Part shown: in pieces, positions 1-8,068 of the stretch
Position numbering within the stretch: the first letter of the stretch is position 1
Layout: every line of letters begins with the position of its first letter
Source of the DNA: Lachnospiraceae bacterium YSD2013
GTDB lineage: Bacteria > Bacillota > Clostridia > Lachnospirales > Lachnospiraceae
Assembly: GCA_900100895.1 (NCBI GenBank)
Contig: FMTX01000028.1
Coordinates: 1-43,658 of the forward strand
DNA: 43,658 bases
Direction: 5' to 3'
Notes under the pieces: generated by a model
What the model was told of the DNA's origin: nothing
The model's database searches: none
What the model saw: the letters and a program-made list of their open reading frames with translations, nothing else
Made by a program: the position numbers and the translations under genes

Positions 1-26
1 CAGACATTTGGCGACCGCATACAATC

Positions 27-52
27 TCGGATTTCATAATCAAGAAATCCGA
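27..52 (+). promoter_or_regulatory. Leader hairpin before queC
   Basis: Positions 27-35 and 44-52 are perfectly complementary (9 bp) around an 8-nt loop, and a short AT-rich stretch follows before the queC ribosome binding site. It could be an attenuator, the end of an upstream structured leader, or an intercistronic stem in a larger que operon. I do not see a preQ1 aptamer in the bases present, but the window begins too close to exclude one upstream. Confidence 0.35.
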
Positions 53-78
53 TGATTATTTATTTCGGAGGTAATTAG

Positions 79-765
79 ATGAAGGCTTTGGTTCTTTTCA
101 GCGGCGGCTTGGACAGCTCGGTATGTCTGGGGCTTGCGGTTAAGAAATACGGCGCGGACGAAGTGCTTGCGCTTTCCATATATTACGGTCAGAAGCACAA
201 GAAAGAAATGGAGGCATCAAAGAAGGTTGCGGCATACTACGGTGTTCGCAGGATAACGCTTGACCTTGGCGAGATTTTCAAGGACAGCAACTGTACGCTT
301 CTTGAGGGCGCGTCGGAGGAGATTCCTCATGAAGATTACGCAGAGCAGCTTGAGAAGACGGGCGGCAAACCGGTTAACACTTACGTGCCTTACAGAAACG
401 GATTGTTCTTGTCGTCGGCGGCATCCATAGCGCTTAGCCACGGTTGCACGGAGATTTATTACGGTGCCCATGCGGACGACGCTGCGGGCAATGCGTATCC
501 AGATACCAGCATAGCTTTCAATAAGGCTATTTCGGAAGCGATTTATATAGGAAGCGGCAATGAGCTTACAATCGTTGCACCCTTCATCGACAAGACCAAG
601 GCTCAGGTGGTGGCTATGGGAACAGAGATCGGTGTTCCTTTTGAACTTACCTGGAGCTGCTACGAAGGCCACGAGAAGGCTTGCGGAGTGTGTGGTACTT
701 GCAGAGACAGAATCGCCGCTTTTGAGTTAAACGGTCTTAAGGACCCGATTGAGTATGAAAGATAA
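79..765 (+). CDS. queC: 7-cyano-7-deazaguanine synthase QueC
   Basis: QueC uses ATP and ammonia to convert 7-carboxy-7-deazaguanine to preQ0 in the cytosol, a step in queuosine biosynthesis. The 228-residue protein has the expected length. The PP-loop ATP pyrophosphatase motif SGGLDSS lies at residues 8-14. The C-terminal zinc site is visible as Cys194 followed by Cys202, Cys205 and Cys208. The ATG start has a GGAGG sequence about 7 nt upstream. The yhhQ-type transporter gene begins 12 nt downstream and queF follows, so the three genes form one precursor-salvage/synthesis operon. queD and queE are not in the window and may lie upstream. Confidence 0.97.
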   Translation: MKALVLFSGGLDSSVCLGLAVKKYGADEVLALSIYYGQKHKKEMEASKKVAAYYGVRRITLDLGEIFKDSNCTLLEGASEEIPHEDYAEQLEKTGGKPVNTYVPYRNGLFLSSAASIALSHGCTEIYYGAHADDAAGNAYPDTSIAFNKAISEAIYIGSGNELTIVAPFIDKTKAQVVAMGTEIGVPFELTWSCYEGHEKACGVCGTCRDRIAAFELNGLKDPIEYER

Positions 766-777
766 GAGGATTAGGAT

Positions 778-1461
778 TTGAGTAACGAATTGATATTTGT
801 AGGAACTGTTTTAATATATCTCGGCAGCGTTTTGTTGCTGTATAAGCTGTTTGGCAAGAACGGACTGTTTGCTTTTGCCATATTTGGTACTATACTTGGT
901 AATATAGCGGTTTGTAAGTGCGTGGATCTGTTCGGACTTTCCACTACCGCGGGCAATGTGCTTTATGCATCCACATTCTTAGTAACTGATATTTTGTCCG
1001 AGAAATACGGCAAGAAAGATGCGCAAAAGGCGGTAATGTACAGCTTTTCGACGATGCTTTTGTGGCTCCTCGGTACACAGCTTATTCTGCAGTTTACGCC
1101 CAATGCCAATGACTACATTTCGGACAGCTTGCAGGTAGTGTTCGGACTTGTGCCGAGGATTACGATTGCCAGCCTTATCGGTTTCTTATGCAGCCAGAAC
1201 ATCGACGTATTCTTATATCACTTAATCTGGAAGAAGACCGGCGATAGCAAGGGTAAGCTCTGGCTTCGTAACAACGGAAGCACTCTTACCAGCCAGCTTA
1301 TCGACACCGTGATTTTCACATTCCTTGCTTTCTGGGGCACATACCCCACAGGCGTTTTCTTTAGCATATTGATCACCACATACCTGTTTAAGGCGATTGT
1401 GGCGCTTGCAGATACACCTTTTATTTACATCGCACGCAAGATTAACCCGAGGGAGGACTAA
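778..1461 (+). CDS. yhhQ: Queuosine precursor transporter, YhhQ family
   Basis: This 227-residue protein has several hydrophobic segments (residues about 4-24, 27-47, 58-75, 85-105 and 175-215) and the family-typical region around residues 64-76, [13 protein letters not shown]. YhhQ/QueP proteins (formerly DUF165/VUT family) import preQ0 or preQ1 across the cytoplasmic membrane. The start is TTG at 778, preceded by an AGAGGA ribosome binding site; no ATG fits better. It sits between queC and queF, 2 nt before queF, which supports the queuosine role. Which precursor it carries cannot be told from sequence. Confidence 0.92.
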   Translation: MSNELIFVGTVLIYLGSVLLLYKLFGKNGLFAFAIFGTILGNIAVCKCVDLFGLSTTAGNVLYASTFLVTDILSEKYGKKDAQKAVMYSFSTMLLWLLGTQLILQFTPNANDYISDSLQVVFGLVPRITIASLIGFLCSQNIDVFLYHLIWKKTGDSKGKLWLRNNGSTLTSQLIDTVIFTFLAFWGTYPTGVFFSILITTYLFKAIVALADTPFIYIARKINPRED

Positions 1462-1463
1462 GT

Positions 1464-1952
1464 ATGAGAGACAGAGCAAAAGAAGGATTAACCAAGCTTG
1501 GAAGTCAGGGCACGCAGTACAAGACCGATTACGACCCTTCACTTCTGGAGACATTTGACAACAAGCATCCGGATAACGATTATTTCGTAAAGTTTAACTG
1601 CCCGGAATTTACCAGTCTTTGCCCCATAACGGGCCAGCCTGATTTTGCCAACATCATTATTTCTTATGTTCCCGGTAAGAAGATGGTTGAGTCAAAAGCG
1701 CTTAAGCTTTACCTTTTCTCCTTCAGAAATCACGGCGATTTCCACGAGGACTGCGTAAACATTATTATGAAGGACCTTATCAAGGCGATGGATCCCAAGT
1801 ACATCGAGGTTACCGGTAAGTTTTTACCCCGCGGCGGCCTTTCAATCGACCCTTACTGTAACTACGGCAAGCCCGGCACCAAGTGGGAAGACGTAGCATG
1901 GGAGAGAATGACTCACCACGATATGTATCCCGAAAAAGTAGACAACAGATAG
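1464..1952 (+). CDS. queF: NADPH-dependent preQ0 reductase QueF
   Basis: QueF reduces the nitrile of preQ0 to the aminomethyl group of preQ1, which is then inserted into tRNA by Tgt. The 162-residue length matches the short unimodular QueF class. The catalytic cysteine is Cys53 in the [11 protein letters not shown] context. The family signature [15 protein letters not shown] starts at about residue 76. Together with queC it explains the cluster: synthesis of preQ0, transport of precursor and reduction to preQ1. No terminator is obvious behind it; the next promoter lies at about 2012. Confidence 0.96.
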   Translation: MRDRAKEGLTKLGSQGTQYKTDYDPSLLETFDNKHPDNDYFVKFNCPEFTSLCPITGQPDFANIIISYVPGKKMVESKALKLYLFSFRNHGDFHEDCVNIIMKDLIKAMDPKYIEVTGKFLPRGGLSIDPYCNYGKPGTKWEDVAWERMTHHDMYPEKVDNR

Positions 1953-2011
1953 TTGTTAAAAGTGCACAAGTTCCCCGAGTGCAAAATTTGTAAATATTTA
2001 CGCTAAAAGAA

Positions 2012-2039
2012 TTGACTAAAATTGCAATAGCGTTAAAAT
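2012..2039 (+). promoter_or_regulatory. Sigma-A-like promoter of the first EAL gene
   Basis: TTGACT (2012-2017) and TAAAAT (2034-2039) are separated by 16 bp in an AT-rich intergenic region about 65 bp before the start of the EAL protein. This is a good but not perfect match to the sigma-70/A consensus. Confidence 0.5.
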
Positions 2040-2104
2040 AGATATGTTTTTGTGTAATTATGTATTATGCGGAACATTTTGCTTACCAATGAGAGGAAAG
2101 AACG

Positions 2105-3448
2105 ATGGAGATTAGGTCAGACTGGGGAGTTTCTTTCTGTCAAATTGGGGATTTTGAGCATATCGATATGATGACCGGCCTCAGAAACCAGATTGCTTTT
2201 TTCGAAGATGTCAAAAGAATCATCGCAAGAAAGCAGAAGTCAACAATTACTTTAATCGGAATAAGAAAGCTTGCCGAGATTAACGAGATACACGGGTACA
2301 GTTTCGGTAACAGTACTCTTCAGCATGTTGGAGAATACTTAAATGAGGTTGCTTCGGAGGTCGGATACGTATATCATATCGACGGATCTAAGTTTGCCAT
2401 TATAAGCGGCAGCTTGGACACCGAGCGCATCTTGGAATACTATGAACTTTTACGCAGACATTTCAGGCATGATTTTACGATAGACAATCAGAGACTGGTG
2501 CTTGATTTTAATGCGGCAACTTTATATCTGCACAGCTTTGATGTGGACGAGAAGACCATTTATTCTTGTCTTAACTACTCATACAGTGAGTCTAAGGTCA
2601 GACATCAGGGCGATATGGTTATATTTTCTAACTCTGCTTCGGACGACAACCGTTTCAGGCTTGAGAGACTTCACGCCATAAGGGACGCAATCGTGGATGG
2701 CTGCAAGGGATTCTACCTTCTTTTTCAGCCTATCATGAATGCCAAGACCGAGAAGTTTGTAGGCGCTGAGTCACTGTTACGTTGGAGAAACGATAAGTAC
2801 GGCTCGGTTCCACCCGATGAATTTATAGGGCCTTTGGAGCGTGACCCGCTTTTTCCGGAACTTGGCAAATGGATACTTAAACAGTCACTGTATGCTGCCA
2901 AGGAAATGATTACAGTGTGTCCCGACTTTATTATCAACGTTAACCTTTCGTATGTTCAGCTTGAGAAAGCAGACTTTGCGGATACGGTGCTTGATATCGT
3001 TAAAGAGGTGGGATTCCCGGAAGGGCATCTGTGCCTTGAGATTACCGAGAGATGCAGACTTCTGGATATCGGTTTACTTAGCAGAATTATCGAGAAGCTT
3101 CATTCACACGGCATACTGTTTGCACTTGATGATTTCGGAACAGGTTTCTCGGCTATCGATATTATCAAGAAGCTTTCTTTTGACACCATCAAGATTGACC
3201 GCGGATTTATCAGCAATATTGAAAAGGATGATAAAGAGCGCCAGCTTGTGGGACACTTTGCGGGCATTGCCGGTACATTCGGCGCCAAGGTCTGTGTCGA
3301 GGGTGTTGAGAGCAACGGCATGAGGGATATCCTTCAGCACTTTAACGTTAACAGTTTTCAGGGATATTTGTACTCTAAGCCGGTGCCGATATACACTATG
3401 ATGGATCTTTTGGACGAAGAAACAAACGATAAGTTCAAAGTCTGTTAG
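2105..3448 (+). CDS. Cytosolic cyclic-di-GMP phosphodiesterase candidate (degenerate GGDEF + EAL)
   Basis: The 447-residue protein has an N-terminal GGDEF-like domain (about residues 18-175) and a C-terminal EAL domain (about 190-440), with no membrane segment. The GGDEF motif has decayed to HIDGSKF, so diguanylate cyclase activity is unlikely. The EAL motif reads ESL at about residue 221. The other phosphodiesterase residues are visible: NVNLS, LEITE, LDDFGTGF, IKID, CVEGVES and QGYLYSKP. I infer hydrolysis of c-di-GMP to pGpG, with the GGDEF part possibly binding GTP as a regulator. The ATG has GAGGAAAG upstream. The second EAL protein (8069) shares the same architecture class but has a membrane sensor. 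Confidence 0.88.
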   Translation: MEIRSDWGVSFCQIGDFEHIDMMTGLRNQIAFFEDVKRIIARKQKSTITLIGIRKLAEINEIHGYSFGNSTLQHVGEYLNEVASEVGYVYHIDGSKFAIISGSLDTERILEYYELLRRHFRHDFTIDNQRLVLDFNAATLYLHSFDVDEKTIYSCLNYSYSESKVRHQGDMVIFSNSASDDNRFRLERLHAIRDAIVDGCKGFYLLFQPIMNAKTEKFVGAESLLRWRNDKYGSVPPDEFIGPLERDPLFPELGKWILKQSLYAAKEMITVCPDFIINVNLSYVQLEKADFADTVLDIVKEVGFPEGHLCLEITERCRLLDIGLLSRIIEKLHSHGILFALDDFGTGFSAIDIIKKLSFDTIKIDRGFISNIEKDDKERQLVGHFAGIAGTFGAKVCVEGVESNGMRDILQHFNVNSFQGYLYSKPVPIYTMMDLLDEETNDKFKVC

Positions 3449-3522
3449 GAAGAGGCGCATGTTCTCGTAATTTCTGATTAATAGGCTTTTCCCTATAATA
3501 TAAGTTATAGGGGGAATCAGGA

Positions 3523-3921
3523 ATGAATGCGAGAGGCTTCTATAACAAAACAATTAAGAGATTGCCAAGCTTCCTTGAGAAGATAGTGGCGGGCATATTG
3601 CTGGTGGGAGTTGTCTACGGAGGCTTCAGGCTGGTGGTTGATGTATTTTCTTTTACCGCGCCGGATACCAATGGTGTTGAGTATATTGAGATGCTTCTTG
3701 AGTCGGCATTCAGTGTGATAATCGTAATTGAGTTTGTAAGAATGCTTGTGAAGCATTCGATGAACACGATTGTGGAGGTGCTGATATTTGCCATTGCAAG
3801 AGGACTCGTGGCCGGGCATGAGAGTGCATTGTATGTGCTTATCAGAGTGGTGGCTATAGCGGTACTTTTGGGAAGCAGAAAGTATTTGTTTAAAGACTTT
3901 GATTTTATAGAAGAAGATTAA
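3523..3921 (+). CDS. PsiE-like small membrane protein
   Basis: A 132-residue protein with about four hydrophobic segments (residues about 17-45, 60-75, 85-98 and 104-120). The stretch HSMNTIVEVLIFAIARGL followed by an HESALYVL segment and a final membrane helix ending in SRKYLF resembles the PsiE (phosphate-starvation-inducible E) family, whose molecular function is unknown. The ATG has an ATAGGGGG ribosome binding site, and TATAAT-like sequence lies just upstream at about 3496. It is a single-gene unit ending in a strong bidirectional terminator. The family call is by motif only. Confidence 0.7.
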   Translation: MNARGFYNKTIKRLPSFLEKIVAGILLVGVVYGGFRLVVDVFSFTAPDTNGVEYIEMLLESAFSVIIVIEFVRMLVKHSMNTIVEVLIFAIARGLVAGHESALYVLIRVVAIAVLLGSRKYLFKDFDFIEED

Positions 3922-3929
3922 AAAAAAAA

Positions 3930-3958
3930 GGGTTTCGGTTGTAGCCGAAACCCTTTTT
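3930..3958. terminator. Bidirectional terminator between convergent genes
   Basis: Perfect 9-bp stem (3930-3938 with 3945-3953) with a 6-nt loop, A-rich on the left and T-rich on the right. It can stop transcription from both the PsiE-like gene (+) and the MgtC-like gene (-). Confidence 0.9.
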
Positions 3959-3969
3959 GTATGCTTGAA

Positions 3970-4644
3970 TTAGAGACCTTCCACGTAGGCTACGCCGTCG
4001 AGTGCGCGGATGCTTTCAAAAAGCTGTTCGTGGTTTCTTTTGACCTTGGACTTAAGGACCATGATGTAAGCGTGCTTGCCTTCTTCATAAGAAGATTCGG
4101 GCTCGGTTCTTACGTCGTCGATATCAAGCCCCATCTCGCGGACCTTGCGCATGAAGTCGCCGAGATTTAGAGTCTTGTTAAGCTCTACATAGATTTCCAA
4201 AACCCTTGATGTATTGCGCATCTGATTGTCCCAGCGATGCACAAGAGACAGTACAAAGAAGATGACTACGCCACAGAGAATACCGGCTTCGTAGAGACCT
4301 ACACCGATTGCAAGACCTACGGCAGCGGCAGCCCAAAGGCCTGCGGCGGTGGTAAGACCTTTAATCTGATTACGTCTCGTAACTACGATGGTGCCGGCAC
4401 CGAGAAAACCGATACCGCTTACTACCTGAGCTCCCATTCTCACGGGGTCGCCGGTCTGAAACACCTGATTGACGTATTGATTGGTAAGCATTATAAGGCA
4501 GGAGCCTACGCATACCAGCATATATGTACGTAAGCCGGCGGGTCTGTTCTTAAGACCTCTCTCAAGACCGAGAATACCGCCAAGCAAGACAGCTACGACT
4601 ATTCGACACACAATCGCCAGATAAGTAACTTCACGAAGTACCAT
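3970..4644 (-). CDS. MgtC/SapB-family membrane protein
   Basis: The 224-residue protein begins with the MgtC/SapB membrane domain, including GGILGLERGLKNRPAGLRT near residue 20, the acidic-residue-poor helices and the GFLGAGTI loop. A soluble C-terminal domain of about 80 residues resembles the ACT-like tail of this family. Members are linked to growth under low magnesium and to modulation of ATP synthase or membrane energetics; direct transport is disputed. The ATG at 4644 is chosen because GAAGGGCG precedes it on the minus strand. An upstream in-frame ATG at 4770 would add 42 low-complexity residues and is unlikely. Confidence 0.88.
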   Translation of the reverse strand: MVLREVTYLAIVCRIVVAVLLGGILGLERGLKNRPAGLRTYMLVCVGSCLIMLTNQYVNQVFQTGDPVRMGAQVVSGIGFLGAGTIVVTRRNQIKGLTTAAGLWAAAAVGLAIGVGLYEAGILCGVVIFFVLSLVHRWDNQMRNTSRVLEIYVELNKTLNLGDFMRKVREMGLDIDDVRTEPESSYEEGKHAYIMVLKSKVKRNHEQLFESIRALDGVAYVEGL

Positions 4645-4873
4645 ATTTCGCCCTTCTTTCAATCCCCTAATAAAAAGATGGTTATTTATAACAGTATAAC
4701 ATAATTTTATAACCGATGCTATAATATTACTGATACGACCTGCATGCATTGATGGATGAATGGGAGGCAAGACGAATATATATTGACTGGATTAAGATGT
4801 CGGACTATATGAAAGGGCATTCTTTTTCCAAAAATCTATTCTAAGAAATTTATCAATTTACCACAGAAAAGTG

Positions 4874-4902
4874 TTGACGTACTAAAGCAACACTGCTATA
4901 AT
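4874..4902 (+). promoter_or_regulatory. Consensus sigma-A promoter of the glycine-riboswitch transcript
   Basis: TTGACG (4874-4879), 17-bp spacer, TATAAT (4897-4902). Transcription would begin near 4909, placing a hairpin and then the glycine aptamer in the leader of the AGCS symporter gene. Confidence 0.85.
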
Positions 4903-4917
4903 CAGCCCATAAGATGT

Positions 4918-4953
4918 CCAAAGGCGGATGTTTACACTGCTTTTGGGCGTTTT
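4918..4953 (+). promoter_or_regulatory. Leader stem preceding the glycine aptamer (possible ghost aptamer)
   Basis: Positions 4918-4925 pair with 4939-4946 (8 bp, one G-U) around a 13-nt loop, followed by a short T run. The position directly 5' of a single glycine aptamer fits the ghost aptamer stem known from singlet glycine riboswitches. It could alternatively be a weak intrinsic terminator. Confidence 0.4.
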
Positions 4954-4963
4954 ATTATAAAAA

Positions 4964-5038
4964 AATCTTGGAGAGACCCATTAAGGGAGCCGAAGGTGTA
5001 AGGTTTATCTTTACCGATCTCTCAGGCAAAAGGACAGG
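4964..5038 (+). promoter_or_regulatory. Glycine riboswitch, single aptamer
   Basis: The conserved glycine aptamer pieces appear in order: GGAGAGACC at 4970, GGGAGCCGAAGG at 4985, then CTCTCAGGCAAAAGGACAG ending at about 5038. Only one full aptamer is present. The 3' end of the aptamer runs directly into the GGAG ribosome binding site of the downstream symporter, so control of translation initiation is plausible. Glycine binding here could turn on or off uptake or efflux of glycine; the direction cannot be read from the bases alone. Confidence 0.95.
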
Positions 5039-5047
5039 AGAAGAAGA

Positions 5048-6583
5048 ATGGAGAATGTAATTACAAAGGTGACGGCAGTCAATGACGCTGTCAACAGTTT
5101 CGCATGGGGTTGGTTCGCAATCTGCATGTTGCTCGGTACAGGCCTTATCTGTACTTTAATCACTAAATGCTTTCAGATATCACATATCGGTCATTGGTGG
5201 AAGCAGACTATCGGGTCCTTATTTAAGAAGGACACTCATAAAAAGAAAGACCGTGGCTCCGTATCCCAGTTCCAGGCACTTTGTACCGCACTTGCGGCTA
5301 CAATCGGAACCGGTAACATTGCGGGCGTAGCTGCCGCTATCTGTGTCGGCGGTCCCGGCGCGGTATTCTGGATGTGGATAGCTGCATTCCTCGGAATGAT
5401 GACCAATTATTCAGAGAATATACTCGGTATTTACTATCGTCGTAAGAACAAAGACGGCGAGTGGTCCGGCGGTCCTATGTATTACTTAACGGACGGTCTC
5501 GGCGGATATAAAGGCTTTAAGTTTGTCGGCAAAGTGCTTGCAGTAATCTTTGCAATCTTTGCAATGCTTGCATCATTCGGTATCGGTAACATGGGTCAGA
5601 TCAACAAGATTACCCTCAATATCGAATCTGCATTTTTCTCAAATGTTGAAGCGCCCACATTACTCGGTGTAAGCGTTGTTAACTGGGTAATCGGTGCGGT
5701 ACTTTTAATTATAGGCGGATTTATCATTATCGGCGGCCTTCAGAGAATTGCTTCTTTTGCTGAGAGAGTAGTTCCGTTCATGGCTATTGTATATGTAATC
5801 GGTTCACTTATTATCATGTTCGCGCACATTTCCACAATCGGCGCAATGTTTGCTTCAATCTTTAAGTTTGCTTTCGGTGCCAAGGCTATCGCGGGCGGTA
5901 TTGCGGGTGAAGCGTTAAAGCTTGCCATCAAGAACGGTTGTAAGCGCGGTATCTTCTCTAACGAAGCAGGTCTCGGTTCCTCCGTTATGGTTCACTCGAA
6001 CTCTAACGTTATCGAGCCCGTTAAGCAGGGTATGTGGGGAATCTTCGAAGTATTCGCAGATACCATGATTGTATGTACCATGACCGCTATCGTAGTATTA
6101 AGCTCTGGCATGATTGACCTTGTTACCGGTGCACCTGTTGAGGGTGTTAAGGATGCGACACTTGTTGCAACCGCTTTCGGTAACGTATTCGGTAAGCCCG
6201 GTGAGTGGTTCGTGGCTATCGCGGTATTGCTCTTTGCATTTACTACCGTTATGGGCTGGTCTCACTACGGCTCCAAGGCTGTTGAGTATCTCTTTGGTAC
6301 CAAGGGCGCCAAGGTGTACAGAGTGATTTTCGTACTTATGATTATCACAGGTGCGATTATGACATCTTCACTTGCATGGGACATCTCCGATACCTTCAAC
6401 GGTCTTATGATGATCCCCAACCTTATCGGTGTTCTTTCGCTTACACCTATCGTTATTAAGCTTACGAAGAACTACGTGGACAGAAATCTCCGTCATAAGG
6501 ACGTTAAGCCTATGCTTTCCGCAATCCCCGAAGTTCAGGAAGAGATGGAAAGAAACCTTAAGGCTCAGGAGAGCGAAGCATAA
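5048..6583 (+). CDS. AGCS-family alanine/glycine:sodium symporter
   Basis: A 511-residue multipass membrane protein with about 10-11 hydrophobic segments. It carries AGCS hallmarks: ALCTALAATIGTGNIAGVA near residue 75, GGPGAVFWMW near 100, SGGPMYYL near 145 and a FSNEAGLGSS segment near 305. AGCS proteins cotransport alanine or glycine with Na+ (or H+) across the cytoplasmic membrane. The glycine riboswitch immediately upstream makes glycine the likely substrate. The ATG lies 7-8 nt after AGGAG. A terminator follows at 6604. Confidence 0.95.
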   Translation: MENVITKVTAVNDAVNSFAWGWFAICMLLGTGLICTLITKCFQISHIGHWWKQTIGSLFKKDTHKKKDRGSVSQFQALCTALAATIGTGNIAGVAAAICVGGPGAVFWMWIAAFLGMMTNYSENILGIYYRRKNKDGEWSGGPMYYLTDGLGGYKGFKFVGKVLAVIFAIFAMLASFGIGNMGQINKITLNIESAFFSNVEAPTLLGVSVVNWVIGAVLLIIGGFIIIGGLQRIASFAERVVPFMAIVYVIGSLIIMFAHISTIGAMFASIFKFAFGAKAIAGGIAGEALKLAIKNGCKRGIFSNEAGLGSSVMVHSNSNVIEPVKQGMWGIFEVFADTMIVCTMTAIVVLSSGMIDLVTGAPVEGVKDATLVATAFGNVFGKPGEWFVAIAVLLFAFTTVMGWSHYGSKAVEYLFGTKGAKVYRVIFVLMIITGAIMTSSLAWDISDTFNGLMMIPNLIGVLSLTPIVIKLTKNYVDRNLRHKDVKPMLSAIPEVQEEMERNLKAQESEA

Positions 6584-6603
6584 TTATCCATACGGCAATC
6601 AGG

Positions 6604-6635
6604 GCGCTATTACGATGTAATGGCGCTCTATTTTT
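6604..6635 (+). terminator. Intrinsic terminator after the AGCS symporter
   Basis: Ten-base-pair stem (6604-6613 with 6617-6626, one G-U), 3-nt loop, then a T-rich tail ending in five T. Confidence 0.85.
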
Positions 6636-6694
6636 ATGTCCTTTTGCCGCGAGTGCGGTTATAATGATTACAGTGAGAAAAGGAGGACAGTATT

Positions 6695-7873
6695 ATGTTT
6701 GATTTTAAATATTACACCCCTACCAAAGTTGTATTCGGCCGTAACACCGAGAGCAAGGTGGCAGAGCTTATCAAGGAATTTGGCGGTACTAAGGTGCTGA
6801 TTCATTACGGTGGCGGCAGCGTAGTGCGTTCGGGCTTATTAAAGCGCGTGACAGACACTCTTGATGCTGCAGGTATCAGCTATGTTACCCTCGGCGGCGC
6901 AGTACCTAACCCTCACCTCGGTCTCGTATACGAAGGCATTGAACTTGTGAAAAAAGAAAAAGTAGATTTCCTGCTTGCAGTCGGCGGCGGCAGCGCAATC
7001 GATTCCGCTAAGGCTATCGGTTACGGCGTGGCCAATGACGGCGATGTGTGGGATTTCTATGACTATAAGAGAACCGCAGACGGATGCCTGCCTCTCGGCG
7101 TAATTCTTACCATTGCGGCAACAGGCAGCGAAATGAGCGATTCTTCCGTTATTACCAAAGAAGAGGGACTTGTTAAGCGCGGTTACAGCAGTGACTTCGG
7201 TCGTCCGAGGTTCGCTATCATGAATCCCGAGCTTACCATGACACTTCCCGACTACCAGACTGCATGCGGATGTACAGATATCATGATGCATACCATGGAG
7301 AGATACTTCACTAACGGCGGCAACATGGAGCTTACCGATGCTCTTGCCGAGGGACTTCTCAAGACAGTTAAAAAGAACGCTGTCATCTTAAGAGACGACC
7401 CCAAGAACTACGATGCCCGCGCAGAAGTTATGTGGGCAGGAAGCCTTGCGCACAACGGCCTTACCGGTTGCGGTAACGACGGCGGTGACTGGATGACTCA
7501 CAAGCTTGAGCACGAGCTCGGTGGTCTCTATGACGTAGCTCACGGTGCAGGTCTCGCAGCTATCTGGGGAAGCTGGGCAAGATACGTATACAAGGACTGC
7601 TTACCTCGCTTTAAGAAGTTCGCCCTCAACGTTATGGAAGTTGAGAACAAAGGCACCGACGAGGAAATCGCTCTTCGCGGTATCGAGGCTATGGAAGACT
7701 TCTACAGAAGCATCAACATGCCTACCAACCTTCGTGAACTCGGCGTTAAGGCTACCGAGGAAGACCTCGTAACCATGGCTCACAAGTGCGCTGTCGGTGT
7801 TAACGGCGGCAAAGGCTCGGCCAAGTTCTTAAGAGAAGAGGATATGCTGGCAATTTTCCGCGCAAGCATGTAA
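6695..7873 (+). CDS. Iron-containing alcohol dehydrogenase (butanol dehydrogenase type)
   Basis: The 392-residue protein belongs to group III metal-dependent alcohol dehydrogenases. The nucleotide-binding GGGSAIDSAKAI lies near residue 98. The metal ligands are visible as Asp195, His199, His269 and His283, with the same 14-residue spacing between the last two as in FucO-type enzymes. Such enzymes reduce aldehydes such as butyraldehyde or acetaldehyde to alcohols with NAD(P)H in the cytosol. The N-terminus resembles BdhA/YqhD-like butanol dehydrogenases, but the substrate is not fixed by sequence. AAAGGAGG precedes the ATG, and the gene is a single transcription unit between two terminators. 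Confidence 0.92.
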   Translation: MFDFKYYTPTKVVFGRNTESKVAELIKEFGGTKVLIHYGGGSVVRSGLLKRVTDTLDAAGISYVTLGGAVPNPHLGLVYEGIELVKKEKVDFLLAVGGGSAIDSAKAIGYGVANDGDVWDFYDYKRTADGCLPLGVILTIAATGSEMSDSSVITKEEGLVKRGYSSDFGRPRFAIMNPELTMTLPDYQTACGCTDIMMHTMERYFTNGGNMELTDALAEGLLKTVKKNAVILRDDPKNYDARAEVMWAGSLAHNGLTGCGNDGGDWMTHKLEHELGGLYDVAHGAGLAAIWGSWARYVYKDCLPRFKKFALNVMEVENKGTDEEIALRGIEAMEDFYRSINMPTNLRELGVKATEEDLVTMAHKCAVGVNGGKGSAKFLREEDMLAIFRASM

Positions 7874-7891
7874 TACAGAGATTGATTCGGG

Positions 7892-7921
7892 GCGTCACTA
7901 CAGATGTAGCGACGCTCTTTT
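7892..7921 (+). terminator. Intrinsic terminator after the alcohol dehydrogenase gene
   Basis: Stem of 5 + 4 bp around one A-C mismatch (7892-7901 with 7906-7915), 4-nt loop, then CTCTTTT. Its layout closely resembles the terminator at 6604. Confidence 0.8.
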
Positions 7922-8068
7922 AGTATGTTCACGAGCAGAGTCTTCAGCACACTATAATTGTGTAAAATGTTTCATTAATTCCACATTGGTATACTTTAAG
8001 AAATATAAGTGCGCATAATCTGCATCAGACATCGGCGCTTGCCGTTATGCCTGAAAGGAGAACGTACC

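Noticed and set aside
1-78. preQ1 riboswitch before queC
   Set aside because: Only a plain 9-bp hairpin is present; no aptamer core or pseudoknot sequence could be recognised in the 78 bases available.
4237-4533. Plus-strand frame inside the MgtC-like gene
   Set aside because: It is antisense to a clear MgtC/SapB protein and lacks any ribosome binding site or known motif.
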